Shown: positions 16,748 through 24,997 of the stretch, piece by piece | Layout of the letters: every line of letters begins with the position of its first letter | Position numbering within the stretch: position 1 is the first letter of the stretch | DNA from: Glycomyces tritici | GTDB lineage: Bacteria > Actinomycetota > Actinomycetes > Mycobacteriales > Micromonosporaceae | Length of the DNA: 64,000 bases | Direction: 5' to 3' | Assembly (NCBI RefSeq): GCF_030403505.1 | Contig: NZ_JAUEMJ010000005.1 | Coordinates: 187,889 to 251,888 of the forward strand | Made by a program: the position numbers and the translations under genes | Notes under the pieces: model-generated | What the model was told of the DNA's origin: nothing | Seen by the model: only the letters and a program-made list of their open reading frames with translations | Databases searched by the model: none

Positions 16748-17662
16748 ATGACGGACCGAAACGACCCGGGACTGGAAGCGGTCATGGGGGAGCGGCAGCG
16801 GCTCCTCGGCCTGGCGTACCGGCTCCTCGGCTCGCTCTCCGAGGCCGAGGACGCCGTGCAGGAGACTTACGTCCGCTGGTACTCGATGCCGCCCGAAGGG
16901 CGGGCGGCGGTCGAGTCGGTGGGCGCCTGGCTGACCACCGTGGCCGGCCGCATCTGCCTCAACCAGCTGGGTTCCGCCCGCGCCAGGCGCGAACGCTATG
17001 TGGGCGAGTGGATCCCGGAGCCGCTCCCGGGCGGCGAATGGCTCGGCGGGCGATCGGGCGCGGCCCCGGCCGACCCCGCCGACCGCGTCACGCTCGACGA
17101 ATCGGTGAGCATGGCCTTCCTCGTCGTGCTCGAGGCGATGACCCCGGCCGAGCGGGTCGCGTTCGTCCTCCACGACGTCTTCCGCTACCCCTTCAGCGAG
17201 GTCGCGGCCATCGTCGGCCGGTCCCCGGCCGCGTGCCGCCAGCTCGCCTCCTCGGCCCGCCGCCGGATCGGCGACGCCGGGCCGCCGGTCGAACCGGACG
17301 CCCGGCAGGCCGACACCGTCCGGGACTTCAAGCGCGCGTGGGAGTCCCGGGACATGACCGCGCTCGTGGACCTGCTCGACCCGAACGCCCTCGCCGCCGG
17401 GGACGGCGGCGGGCTCGTCAAAGCGACCCTCCACCCGCTCGAAGGCGCCGAGCCGATAGCCGCCTACCTGGTGTCCCTCGCGGACAAGCTGACCGGTCAG
17501 GACCTGGTGGAGGCCACGGTCAACGGCCGGCCCGGCCTCGTGATGCGGGAGGGCGGCGCGGTCGCGGCCGTGTTCGCGTTCGCGACCGCGAACGGCAGGA
17601 TCACGCGGCTGTGGGGCGTGCGGAATCCAGAGAAGCTGCGGTCGTGGCGAGCGGCGGCGTGA
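16748..17662 (+). CDS. sigJ: ECF41-type RNA polymerase sigma factor (SigJ-like)
   Basis: 304 residues. Sigma region 2 (RLLGLAYRLLGSLSEAEDAV, then QETYVRWY) and region 4 (MTPAERVAFVLHDVFRYPFSEVAAIVGRS) are followed by a SnoaL-like C-terminal domain of about 110 residues. The linker motif EWIPEPL and the C-terminal DGGG and NPEKL are the known hallmarks of ECF41, in which the fused domain replaces an anti-sigma factor and tunes activity. GAAAGGGG precedes ATG 16748. It is divergent from a SnoaL protein gene, as in many ECF41 loci. The last 62 bp overlap the convergent PLP enzyme gene. Confidence 0.9.
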   Translation: MTDRNDPGLEAVMGERQRLLGLAYRLLGSLSEAEDAVQETYVRWYSMPPEGRAAVESVGAWLTTVAGRICLNQLGSARARRERYVGEWIPEPLPGGEWLGGRSGAAPADPADRVTLDESVSMAFLVVLEAMTPAERVAFVLHDVFRYPFSEVAAIVGRSPAACRQLASSARRRIGDAGPPVEPDARQADTVRDFKRAWESRDMTALVDLLDPNALAAGDGGGLVKATLHPLEGAEPIAAYLVSLADKLTGQDLVEATVNGRPGLVMREGGAVAAVFAFATANGRITRLWGVRNPEKLRSWRAAA

Positions 17663-18815
17663 GCGCCTGATCCAGGTCCGCGATGAGGTCTTCGGGCGCT
17701 TCGAGGCCGATCGAGAGCCTGACCAGACTCGCGGCCGGGCGCGCGTGGGCCGCGACCGGCCGGTGCGTCAGCGCGGCCGGGTGCTGGATCAGCGAGTCGA
17801 CGCCGCCGAGCGACACCGCGTGCGTGAACAGCCGCACCGCGGCGGTGACGTGCGCGGCCTGCTCGTAGCCGCCGCGCAGGTCGACCGCGATCATCGCGCC
17901 GGTGCCGCGCATCTGCCGCCCCAGCAGCCCCTTCGGGTCGCCGTCGCTCCCCGGGTAGTGGACGCGGGCGACGCCCGGATGGCGCTCGAGCCAGGCGGCG
18001 ACGCGCTGCGCGCCCTCCTGCTGGGCCCGCACCCGGATCGGCAGCGTCGTCAGTCCCCTGTGGAGCAGATACGCCCCGAGGGGGTGGAGCAGCCCGCCCG
18101 TGACCGCCCGCACCCGCCGCAGCGCCGCCGCGGTCGCCTCGCCGCAGGCGATCACCCCGGCGACCACGTCGCCGTGCCCGCCGAGGTACTTCGTGGCGCT
18201 GTGCAGGACCATCGCGGCCCCGAAATCCACCGGGTTCTGCAGCACCGGCGTCGCGAACGTGTTGTCCACCAGCACCGGGACGCCCTGGGCCGCTTCGACC
18301 ACCGCGCCGATGTCCACCAGCTCGAGCGTCGGGTTCGCCGGCGTCTCGAGCACGACCATCGCCGTGTCGGACCGGATCGCGCCCGCGACCTCCTCGGCCG
18401 CACAGAACGTCGTCTCGGTCCCGAGCAGCCCCGAGGACAGGAGATGGTCGGTCCCGCCGTACAGCGGGCGGACCGCCACGATGTGCCGTCCCTGGCCGCC
18501 CGCGAGGATCGCGGCGGTCATCGCGGCCATTCCCGAGGAGAACGCCACTGCGGCCTCCGCGTGCTCCAACCGGGCCAGCGCCGTCTCGAACCGCGCCACG
18601 GTCGGATTCCACAGGCGCTGGTAGACCGATCCGCCTTCGGCGGTCGGCGTCCCGCCGTTCGCCATGGCCTCGTAGGAGAGGCCGCCCGCCTCGATGCCGG
18701 GCAGGGGGTTCGTCGAGGACAGGTCGATGGGGAGCGCGTGCACGCCGAGTGCCGCCAGGTCCTCGCGGCCGGCGTGGACCGCGACGGTGTCGAATTGCAG
18801 TCGAGGCGAGTTCAT
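17601..18815 (-). CDS. PLP-dependent trans-sulfuration enzyme (cystathionine gamma-lyase/synthase-like)
   Basis: 404 residues of the Cys/Met-metabolism fold-type I family. The PLP lysine is K209 in SATKYLGGHGDVVAG, D184 in VDNTFATP binds the pyridine nitrogen, and Y119 lies in PLYGGTDHL. In methionine gamma-lyase the residue two after that Tyr is Cys; here it is Gly, which argues for a cystathionine lyase/synthase activity, though the divergent Lrp neighbour copies the mdeR-mdeA arrangement of methionine catabolism. The frame is open upstream, but M at 18815 starts the conserved N terminus (FDTVAVHAGRE) and has a promoter just before it. The tail overlaps the end of the sigma gene. Confidence 0.88.
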   Translation of the reverse strand: MNSPRLQFDTVAVHAGREDLAALGVHALPIDLSSTNPLPGIEAGGLSYEAMANGGTPTAEGGSVYQRLWNPTVARFETALARLEHAEAAVAFSSGMAAMTAAILAGGQGRHIVAVRPLYGGTDHLLSSGLLGTETTFCAAEEVAGAIRSDTAMVVLETPANPTLELVDIGAVVEAAQGVPVLVDNTFATPVLQNPVDFGAAMVLHSATKYLGGHGDVVAGVIACGEATAAALRRVRAVTGGLLHPLGAYLLHRGLTTLPIRVRAQQEGAQRVAAWLERHPGVARVHYPGSDGDPKGLLGRQMRGTGAMIAVDLRGGYEQAAHVTAAVRLFTHAVSLGGVDSLIQHPAALTHRPVAAHARPAASLVRLSIGLEAPEDLIADLDQALTPPLATTAASLDSARPTAA

Positions 18816-18821
18816 GCCCAG

Positions 18822-18857
18822 AATGTAGGCTGAACCACAACAACCCGCAATACTTGC
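18822..18857 (-). promoter_or_regulatory. promoter (leaderless) and possible Lrp site of the trans-sulfuration gene
   Basis: On the minus strand TTGCGG (18850-18845) and TACATT (18827-18822) stand 17 bp apart, and the ATG at 18815 is only 6 nt beyond, so the transcript is likely leaderless. GCAA-TAC-TTGC (18847-18857) overlaps the -35 and is a small dyad that the divergent Lrp regulator could bind. Confidence 0.5.
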
Positions 18858-18913
18858 TGCAGGAACCAGCAGTGAGTGCGGAAATCCATGAAGAAACAGC
18901 GATCGAGGCGGGC

Positions 18914-19486
18914 ATGGCGGACGAGCGGCCGAAGAAAACACAACCCCAGTCCGGGACGCTGGACGGCACCGACCTGGCGATCCTCGCCGCGCTCGTCGAG
19001 GACGGCCGCATGACGAACGCCGCGCTCGCGGCCCGCGCGGGCGTCGCCGAGTCGACCTGCGCCTACCGCCTGCGGGCGCTGCGCGAATCCGGCGTCCTCA
19101 CCCGCATCGCCGCGCAGCTCGACCCCGAGGCCTTCGGCCGCCCGCTCCACGCGATCATCAAGGTGCGCTTGGGAAGCCACAGCCGCGAGCATGTCCACAG
19201 CCTCTACGACCGGCTGGTCGAACTGCCCGGGGTGATGACGGTCTTCCATGTCGGCGGCGACGACGACTTCCTCCTGCACGTGGCCGTAGCCGGGCCCGAG
19301 GCGCTGCGCGACCTCATCCTCGAGCACGTCACCGCCCACGCCGTGGTGCGCCAGACCGAGACGCAGCTGGTCTTCGAGGTGCGCGAAGGCCGCGGCGTCC
19401 TGCCCCGCTTACCGGCCGGGATGTCGGTCCGGGATGCGATCCTGAATTCCCAGCCATCAAGGAGGACGCGCACATGGGCAAGGTGA
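18914..19486 (+). CDS. Lrp/AsnC-family transcriptional regulator
   Basis: 190 residues. An AsnC-type HTH (LDGTDLAILAALVEDGRMTN, AALAARAGVAESTCAYRLRAL) is followed by an alpha-beta RAM ligand domain (IIKVRLGSHSREHVHSLYDR, VMTVFHVGGDDDFLLHVAV). Lrp proteins form octamers and sense amino acids. ATG 18914 has GAGG at 5 nt; upstream GTG codons are possible. Placed divergently from the trans-sulfuration enzyme, it probably regulates it in response to a sulfur amino acid (inference). Its last 13 bp overlap the next gene, whose AAGGAGG lies inside this coding sequence. Confidence 0.9.
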   Translation: MADERPKKTQPQSGTLDGTDLAILAALVEDGRMTNAALAARAGVAESTCAYRLRALRESGVLTRIAAQLDPEAFGRPLHAIIKVRLGSHSREHVHSLYDRLVELPGVMTVFHVGGDDDFLLHVAVAGPEALRDLILEHVTAHAVVRQTETQLVFEVREGRGVLPRLPAGMSVRDAILNSQPSRRTRTWAR

Positions 19487-20082
19487 TCTGCGGGATCTCG
19501 ATCTCGGCCGACGGCTACGCGGCCGGGCTCAACCAGACCGAGGAGCGCCCGTTCGGCGACGACGGCGGCGAGGGCACCGGCGAGCGGCTGCACGCCTGGA
19601 TGTTCAACACCCCCGAGGAGAACCCCGAGGAGATCGCCCAGATGACCTCCTCGAAGGCGTTCATCATGGGCCGCAACATGTTCGGACCCATCCGAGGCGA
19701 ATGGGACCGCGAGTGGAACGGCTGGTGGGGCCCCAACCCGCCCTTCCACGCCCCGGTCTTCGTGCTCACCCACCACGCGCGCGAGCCGCAGCCGATGGAC
19801 GGCGGCACCACCTACACCTTCGTCACCGACGGCATCGAATCCGCACTGGCGCAGGCGCGCGAGGCCGCCGGCGACGGCGAGATCCACGTCATGGGCGGAG
19901 CGACCACCGTCAACCAGTATCTTGCCGCCGGGCTGATCGACGAGCTGCGGCTCCACATCGTCCCGATCACGATCGGCGCGGGTCCGCGCCTCTTCGACGG
20001 CGTCCCGCCGCTGCGCCTGGAGCAGGTGAGCGTCCGCGCCGCGACCGCGGTGACCCACGTGACCTACCGCGTCCGCAACTGA
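19474..20082 (+). CDS. dihydrofolate-reductase-like (RibD C-terminal) protein
   Basis: 202 residues of the RibD_C/dihydrofolate reductase superfamily (GKVICGISISADGYAAG at the start, SSKAFIMGRNMFGPI, IHVMGGATTVNQYLAAGLIDELRLHIVPI). The NADPH-binding glycine motif MGGA is intact. Members reduce pterin, flavin-precursor or unrelated ketone-like substrates; this clade is uncharacterised. The start lies within the end of the Lrp gene and is probably translationally coupled. It converges on the HxlR gene with 6 bp between. A second member of the family is at 40707. Confidence 0.88.
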   Translation: MGKVICGISISADGYAAGLNQTEERPFGDDGGEGTGERLHAWMFNTPEENPEEIAQMTSSKAFIMGRNMFGPIRGEWDREWNGWWGPNPPFHAPVFVLTHHAREPQPMDGGTTYTFVTDGIESALAQAREAAGDGEIHVMGGATTVNQYLAAGLIDELRLHIVPITIGAGPRLFDGVPPLRLEQVSVRAATAVTHVTYRVRN

Positions 20083-20088
20083 CGCCGC

Positions 20089-20544
20089 CTACTCGCCGAC
20101 CTTCCGCACGCGCGTCGTCTCGGCCGAGACCGGTTCCCCGTCCCGGCCGAGCGCCCGCAGCTCGGCGACCTCGCGGCCCCGCCCGTCGACGAGGACCGAG
20201 TGCGCCTCGCCCGCCGCGAACGCGTGGCGCTGGCCCCATTGCCGCAGGGCCACAACGGCGGTGAAGAGGTCCTGTCCGGCCGGAGTGAGCCGGTAGGTGT
20301 GGCTGCGGGCGTCGGTGCCGGGGCTCTTGGCGAGGATGCCGTGCTCCACGAGGCGGCGGAGCCGGTCGGTGAGGATGTTGCGGGCGATGCCGAGCCCTTG
20401 GCGGAACTCGGTGAACGTGGTCGCCCCGTCCATCGCGTCGCGCACGATGAGCAGACTCCACCGGTCGCCGACCAGGTCGACGGCGCGGGCGACCGGGCAG
20501 GCCGGATCGCTCCAGTCCCCGCCCGCGGTGAGTGTGACGTCCAC
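20089..20544 (-). CDS. HxlR-family transcriptional regulator
   Basis: 151 residues. The HxlR winged helix is complete: DPACPVARAVDLVGDRWSLL, TFTEFRQGLGIARNILTDRL, then LVEHGILAKSP and YRLTPAGQDLF. HxlR proteins respond to electrophiles, quinones or drugs and work as dimers. The chosen start is GTG 20544, with GGGAGGGG at 5 nt; a TTG at 20577 is in frame but falls inside an operator-like dyad. It is divergent from an MFS exporter and the two share paired dyads, so it probably represses that exporter and itself. Confidence 0.88.
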   Translation of the reverse strand: MDVTLTAGGDWSDPACPVARAVDLVGDRWSLLIVRDAMDGATTFTEFRQGLGIARNILTDRLRRLVEHGILAKSPGTDARSHTYRLTPAGQDLFTAVVALRQWGQRHAFAAGEAHSVLVDGRGREVAELRALGRDGEPVSAETTRVRKVGE

Positions 20545-20563
20545 CGAGACCCCTCCCAGATGA

Positions 20564-20616
20564 GTTGCATTCTGCAACCATTATGCCCTACGCTCCAATC
20601 GGTTGCAAAATGAAAC
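20564..20616. promoter_or_regulatory. two HxlR operator candidates
   Basis: GTTGCA-TTC-TGCAAC (20564-20578) is a perfect dyad just upstream of the HxlR ribosome site. GTTGCA-AAA-TGAAAC (20602-20616), one mismatch per arm, lies just upstream of the MFS ribosome site. Their centres are 38 bp apart and they cover the divergent starts. Confidence 0.65.
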
Positions 20617-20631
20617 CTATTGGAGGCAGTC

Positions 20632-21813
20632 GTGACCCCAGGCCTGACCGGCGGGCAGCGCACCGTGCTCGCACTCGTATGCGCGGCAGCGGTGTCCACC
20701 GTCTACGGCATCCAGCCCGTGCTCGAGACCGCGGGCGACGACCTCGGCCTGAGCCCCGGGACGCTCGGCTGGCTCGTCGCCGCCGGGCAGATCGGCTACC
20801 TCGCCGGGCTCGTGCTCCTCGTACCGCTCGGCGACCGATACGACCGCCGCCGCCTCATCACCGTCCACCTGCTCCTCACCGCCGCCGGCGCGGGCCTCGC
20901 CGCCGCCGCACCCGGCGCCTGGGCCGCGATCGCAGGCCTCGCCCTGGCCGGACTGTTCGCCGTGGTCGTCCAGACGGCCGTCGCCTACGCCGCCGCGGCC
21001 TCGCCGCCGGGCGAACGCGGCCGCAACATCGGCGCGGTCACCTCTGGCGTGGTCATCGGCATCCTCGGCGTGCGGGTCATCGCGGGCGCGCTGGGCGACC
21101 TGACCGACTGGCGCACGGTCTATCTCGTGCTCGCCGCACTCTGCGCGGCCCTCGCGCTCACCGCCCGGCTCACCCTGAAGCCCGACCCGGCCCGCCCCGG
21201 CGTCCGGTACGCCGATCTGCTCGCCTCCTTGGGCCGCTTGGTCATCGGCGACCGGCTCCTCCGCAGCCGCGGCCTGGTCGCGTTCTTCCTCTTCGCCTCG
21301 TTCGGCACCCTGTGGAGCGGTCTCGCGCTCCCGCTCGGCGACGAGCCCTGGAACCTGGGCACCACCGCGATCGGCCTGTTCGGCCTCGCCGGACTCACCG
21401 GAGCTCTCGGCGCGGCCCGCGCCGGACGCTGGGCCGACCGCGGACTCGCCCACCCGGTCACCGTCCGGTCCCTCGCCCTGCTCGCCGCCTCGTGGCTCCT
21501 CATCGCCCAAGCTGGAACATCACTGTGGACACTGATCGCGGGCATCGTCGTCCTCGACTTCGCGGTGCAGTCCGCCCACGTGAGCAGCCAGCACCTGCTC
21601 ACCACCGCCCGCCCGGACCAGAGCAGCGCCGTCATCGGCGCCTACATGGCCTGCTACTCGCTCGGCTCCGCACTCGGCGCGGTCACCACCGCCTGGGCCT
21701 ACAGCGCCGCGGGTTGGACCGCCGCCGGCATCCTCGGCGCGACGTACGCACTGCTCGGCCTCCTCGTCGCGGCCGCGACCCGAAAGGCCGCCCTCGCGGT
21801 GCCCGTCGCGTTA
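20632..21813 (+). CDS. MFS transporter, no stop codon at the expected end
   Basis: About 394 residues of a 12-helix major facilitator. VYGIQPVLETAGDDLGLSPG and LLVPLGDRYDRRRLI (motif A) at the start, and ARPDQSSAVIGAYMACYSLGSALGAVTTAWAY near the end, are typical of the YdeR/CynX-like DHA1 group. GTG 20632 has GGAGG at 5 nt. The last recognisable helix ends near 21780 and the family's usual length ends near 21810, yet this frame has no stop until 23019, deep inside the antisense ROK gene. A TAG at 21812-21814 is one frame off. The end given here is the expected one. Its probable regulator is the HxlR gene. Confidence 0.75.
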
Positions 21814-23040
21814 GAGCGCCGGGATCACCCTGGTGGTGACCAGGCCGATGTCGCGCATGAACCGTTCGAGTGCGATCGCGGCGATGCCCTCCATCCCGCA
21901 CGACGGCGAGAGCTCGATCTCGAGATCGGCCGCCGCGTCGCCGGGGGAGTCCTCACGGACGCGGCGCCGGACGATCGGCGCGACGCGCTCGCGCCACGTC
22001 GGCCATGCGGCCCAGCCGGTCAGGGCGATGACCTCCGGGTTGAGGATGGCGACGAGATCGGCGAGCGCGGCACCGAGGTAGTGGGCGCTGCGATCGATCA
22101 CGGCGACGGCGGCAGGGTCGCCTGCCTCGGCGGCGTCGGCGAGGGCCGCGATGAGGTCGAACCCTTCGGGGCCTTCGGCGTCCTCGGGCTCGGCGGCGAG
22201 CGGGTGGTCCGGCGCGGTTTCGGCGAGGGTCCGCCGGATGCCCGGGACGCCCACGTAGGCCTCGACGCAGCCCATGCGGCCGCACTGGCACTGGCGCCCT
22301 TCGAATGCGAGCAGGCTGTGGCCCCATTCGCCCGCCGCGTTCGTGGCGCCGCGAACGATCGCGCCGTCCTGGATGATGCCCGCGCCCACCCCGAACCCGA
22401 GGCTGACGGTGACCGCGTTCGCGACCCGTCGCCCGGCGCCGAGCCACAGCTCCGCGGTCGCGATGGCCTTCAGCGGATTGTCGACCACGACCGGGAGGCC
22501 GAGCGTGTCGCGCACGCGGTCGAGGTGGAGCCAGATCGCGTCCGGCGCCGTCGCGGCCTTCACCGGGCGCTGCATGCCGCCGGGCAGCAGGATGCCGACG
22601 CCGATGACGTCCTCGCGTTTCGCCTGCGCGCGTTCGAGAGCGGTGTCGAGCGTGCGGTCGATCCAGGCGATGATCCCGTCGGCCTCCGCAACGGATTCGT
22701 CGGAGACCGCCTCGACCGTCGTGAGTTCTCCGAGCGCCGCGTCGAACACGGTCGCCTCCAAGTACCGGTCCTCCAGGTAGAAGCCGACCACCCGGCCCCG
22801 GTCGGCGTTGAGCCGCAGACCGGTCGTGGGTCGGCCGATGCCGCCGCCCAGCAGCCTGGACTCGGTGACGATCCCGTACTTGAGCAGGTCCTGGACGATC
22901 GTGGAGACCGTCCCGAGGCTCAGCCCCGTGGCCTCGGCGAGCCCGTTCCGGGACGCCTCGCCCGCCGCGAGCAGGGCGCGCACGACTACGAGCCGCGATT
23001 CGCTGCGGATATCGCGTGAAGTGAGCCGGACGCCGGCCAT
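21811..23040 (-). CDS. ROK-family transcriptional regulator
   Basis: 409 residues. The N-terminal winged HTH (SESRLVVVRALLAAGEASRN, GLAEATGLSLGTVSTIVQDL) is linked to a ROK domain with VSLGFGVGAGII, AAGEWGHSLL and the zinc motif CQCGRMGCVEAY. ATG 23040 has GGGAG 6 nt before it; a GTG 6 bp further upstream is also possible. No sugar operon is adjacent, so its targets may be elsewhere. It converges on the MFS gene, ending where that protein should end. Confidence 0.9.
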   Translation of the reverse strand: MAGVRLTSRDIRSESRLVVVRALLAAGEASRNGLAEATGLSLGTVSTIVQDLLKYGIVTESRLLGGGIGRPTTGLRLNADRGRVVGFYLEDRYLEATVFDAALGELTTVEAVSDESVAEADGIIAWIDRTLDTALERAQAKREDVIGVGILLPGGMQRPVKAATAPDAIWLHLDRVRDTLGLPVVVDNPLKAIATAELWLGAGRRVANAVTVSLGFGVGAGIIQDGAIVRGATNAAGEWGHSLLAFEGRQCQCGRMGCVEAYVGVPGIRRTLAETAPDHPLAAEPEDAEGPEGFDLIAALADAAEAGDPAAVAVIDRSAHYLGAALADLVAILNPEVIALTGWAAWPTWRERVAPIVRRRVREDSPGDAAADLEIELSPSCGMEGIAAIALERFMRDIGLVTTRVIPAL

Positions 23041-23318
23041 GAGCACTCCCAGATCTCGCCGAAGATTCGGCCTCGAAGACCGACAAGGGCATCCACCCCG
23101 ATTCGGGCCCGCGAAAGCGCGCGAAGCCGCGTCGAACCTATCGCAGGCGCCCGCCCGCGAACCCGCGAACGGAGCGAACGTGACCTACGGGCCCCCGGCC
23201 CAGGTGCGCCGACGACTGGATGCCGCGCGAACCGGCCGTGCCCTTCGCTGAACCCCGATGTCGCTGGGGCGCAGTACAGTGCGAAGAGAGCGCCTACACC
23301 CTACCGAAAGGCCCTCCC

Positions 23319-23921
23319 ATGGCGACTGACTCCTCCGGCGGGACGGACGCGCTTCTCGCCCTCTACACGACCGACCGCGAGAAGCTCTCCACGCTCGCGG
23401 GCGAGCGCCTCGCGCTCGTCGCCGTCCAGGTCACGTACCTCGGACTCGCCATCATCGCCCTCGGCGGCCAGCGGCCCATCGGCGGCGAGTGGGTCGCGGC
23501 CTTCAGCGCGGCGCCGCTGTGGTTCATGCACGCGCAGCACCAGATCCTCGTCGCGGCGGCCCTCAGCCGGTCCCGCTCGGTGCTGCTGCTGGAGCGGCAC
23601 GTCGTGAACCGCGCGGGTCTGCCTGCGAGCGAGCGCGAGGACATCGGGCACCGCGCGGCCGTCACGATCCGCGAACTGACGGGCCGGTACCGCATCTTCA
23701 AGCTGCAGATCTTCATCGCCTTCGGCGGCATCGCCGCGGCCCTGCTCTCGTTCACCGTGTACGCGCTGGTGGTGGCCGCCGCGAGCTCGTCCTGGACATC
23801 ACTGCCGGTCCTGCTCGCGATCCTGTTCTACGGCGGGTTCGCCGCCGTGGCGACGATCGGCTGGACCCGCACCGTCCAATTGCAGCTCGACAACGGGCGG
23901 CTGGACGAGCGGTCGGACTGA
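23319..23921 (+). CDS. small integral membrane protein, unknown
   Basis: 200 residues with no recognised family. After a soluble N terminus (TDSSGGTDALLALYTTDREKL) there are about four hydrophobic segments: around residues 25-45, 52-72, 133-157 and 163-187. A central charged region includes LLLERHVVNRAGLPASERED. The pattern resembles the small four-helix membrane proteins often found next to actinobacterial signalling genes, but no role can be assigned. ATG 23319 has AAAGG upstream. The 278-bp gap before it (23041-23318) shows no clear feature. It converges on the dehydratase gene with 4 bp between. Confidence 0.75.
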   Translation: MATDSSGGTDALLALYTTDREKLSTLAGERLALVAVQVTYLGLAIIALGGQRPIGGEWVAAFSAAPLWFMHAQHQILVAAALSRSRSVLLLERHVVNRAGLPASEREDIGHRAAVTIRELTGRYRIFKLQIFIAFGGIAAALLSFTVYALVVAAASSSWTSLPVLLAILFYGGFAAVATIGWTRTVQLQLDNGRLDERSD

Positions 23922-23925
23922 ACCG

Positions 23926-24876
23926 CTAGCGGCGGCCCCCGGCCAGGTCGCCCGGGTCGGTGTTCGCGCCGCAGAGGACGACCGCGACCCGGTCTTCGGG
24001 TCCGATTCCGGACTGTCCGCCGAGGACGCCCGCGAGCGCGGTCGCCGCGCCGTGCTCGACGACGATGCGCCTGTCGTCCCACAGTGCTCGGCGCGCGGCG
24101 CTGATCGCCTCGTCGCTCACCAGCACCGAATCCACCCGTGCGGCCTGTGCCGCGGCGAAGGCGATCTCGCCGATCCGCTTGGCTCCCAAGGAGTCGGCGG
24201 CGACACCGGAGACGTCGACATCCACCGGTTCCCCGGCTCGCAGCGCCTCGTGGAGCGTGGGCGCCCGCTCGGGCTCGACGGCGACGACGCGGACGCCGTG
24301 CTCGGCCGCGACCGTGGCGATGCCGGCGAGCAGGCCGCCGCCGCCGACGGCCACGACGACGCGGGTGACCTCCGGCAGGTCGCGCAGGATCTCGAGCGCG
24401 ATGGTCCCCGCTCCGGCGGCGACGGCGGGCTGGTCGTACGCGTGGACGAACGCGGCCCCGGTCTTGGCCACATGCCGCCCGGCCGCTTCGAAAGCCTCTG
24501 CGTACTGCTCACCGACCTGGTGGACGTCCGCGCCGAGGGTGCGGAGTCTCGCCACCTTCATCGCCGGAGCGGTGGCGGGGACGAAGACCTGGGCGGGGAC
24601 GCCGAGCGCCGCCGCGGCGTAGGAGGCGGCCAGTCCGGCGTTGCCGCCGCTCGCGCAGACCACGCCCACCTGGGGATCGAGTTCGCCCGAGTCCCGCGCG
24701 GTGAGGAGCCGGTTGAACGAGCCGCGCGGTTTGAAACTCCCGGTGTGCTGCAGGAACTCCGCCTTGAAGTGCAGTTCGCAGCCGCCTTCGCCGGGATCGG
24801 CCGCGAAGAGCGGCGTGTCGCGGACGAACGGGGCGATGCGGTCGGCGGCCTCCAGCACGTCCTTGAGGCTGATCAT
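23926..24876 (-). CDS. threonine/serine dehydratase-like PLP enzyme
   Basis: 316 residues, fold-type II PLP enzyme. The Schiff-base lysine lies in GSFKPRGS, the substrate loop is ASGGNAGLA, the phosphate cup is VGGGGLLAG, and the C terminus has VLCGANTDP. The C-terminal ACT regulatory domain of biosynthetic threonine dehydratase is absent, so it is of the catabolic/serine-racemase type: L-threonine or L-serine to a 2-oxo acid and ammonia. ATG 24876 has GGAG at 10 nt; GTG 24915 is an alternative. It stands alone. Confidence 0.88.
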   Translation of the reverse strand: MISLKDVLEAADRIAPFVRDTPLFAADPGEGGCELHFKAEFLQHTGSFKPRGSFNRLLTARDSGELDPQVGVVCASGGNAGLAASYAAAALGVPAQVFVPATAPAMKVARLRTLGADVHQVGEQYAEAFEAAGRHVAKTGAAFVHAYDQPAVAAGAGTIALEILRDLPEVTRVVVAVGGGGLLAGIATVAAEHGVRVVAVEPERAPTLHEALRAGEPVDVDVSGVAADSLGAKRIGEIAFAAAQAARVDSVLVSDEAISAARRALWDDRRIVVEHGAATALAGVLGGQSGIGPEDRVAVVLCGANTDPGDLAGGRR

Positions 24877-24997
24877 CGTCGGGTCGCTCCTTCCCTCGTG
24901 CGGACCGGTCTGCACGACCGTAACGCGCCGCGTTCCGGTCCGGGCGCGGAAGGAGGCCGGGAGGGTCGCCCCTCCCGGCCCCGCCGCGGTCCGGGGG

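Noticed and set aside
16748..17662. Separate anti-sigma factor for the ECF gene
   Set aside because: None nearby; the fused C-terminal domain is the known ECF41 replacement.
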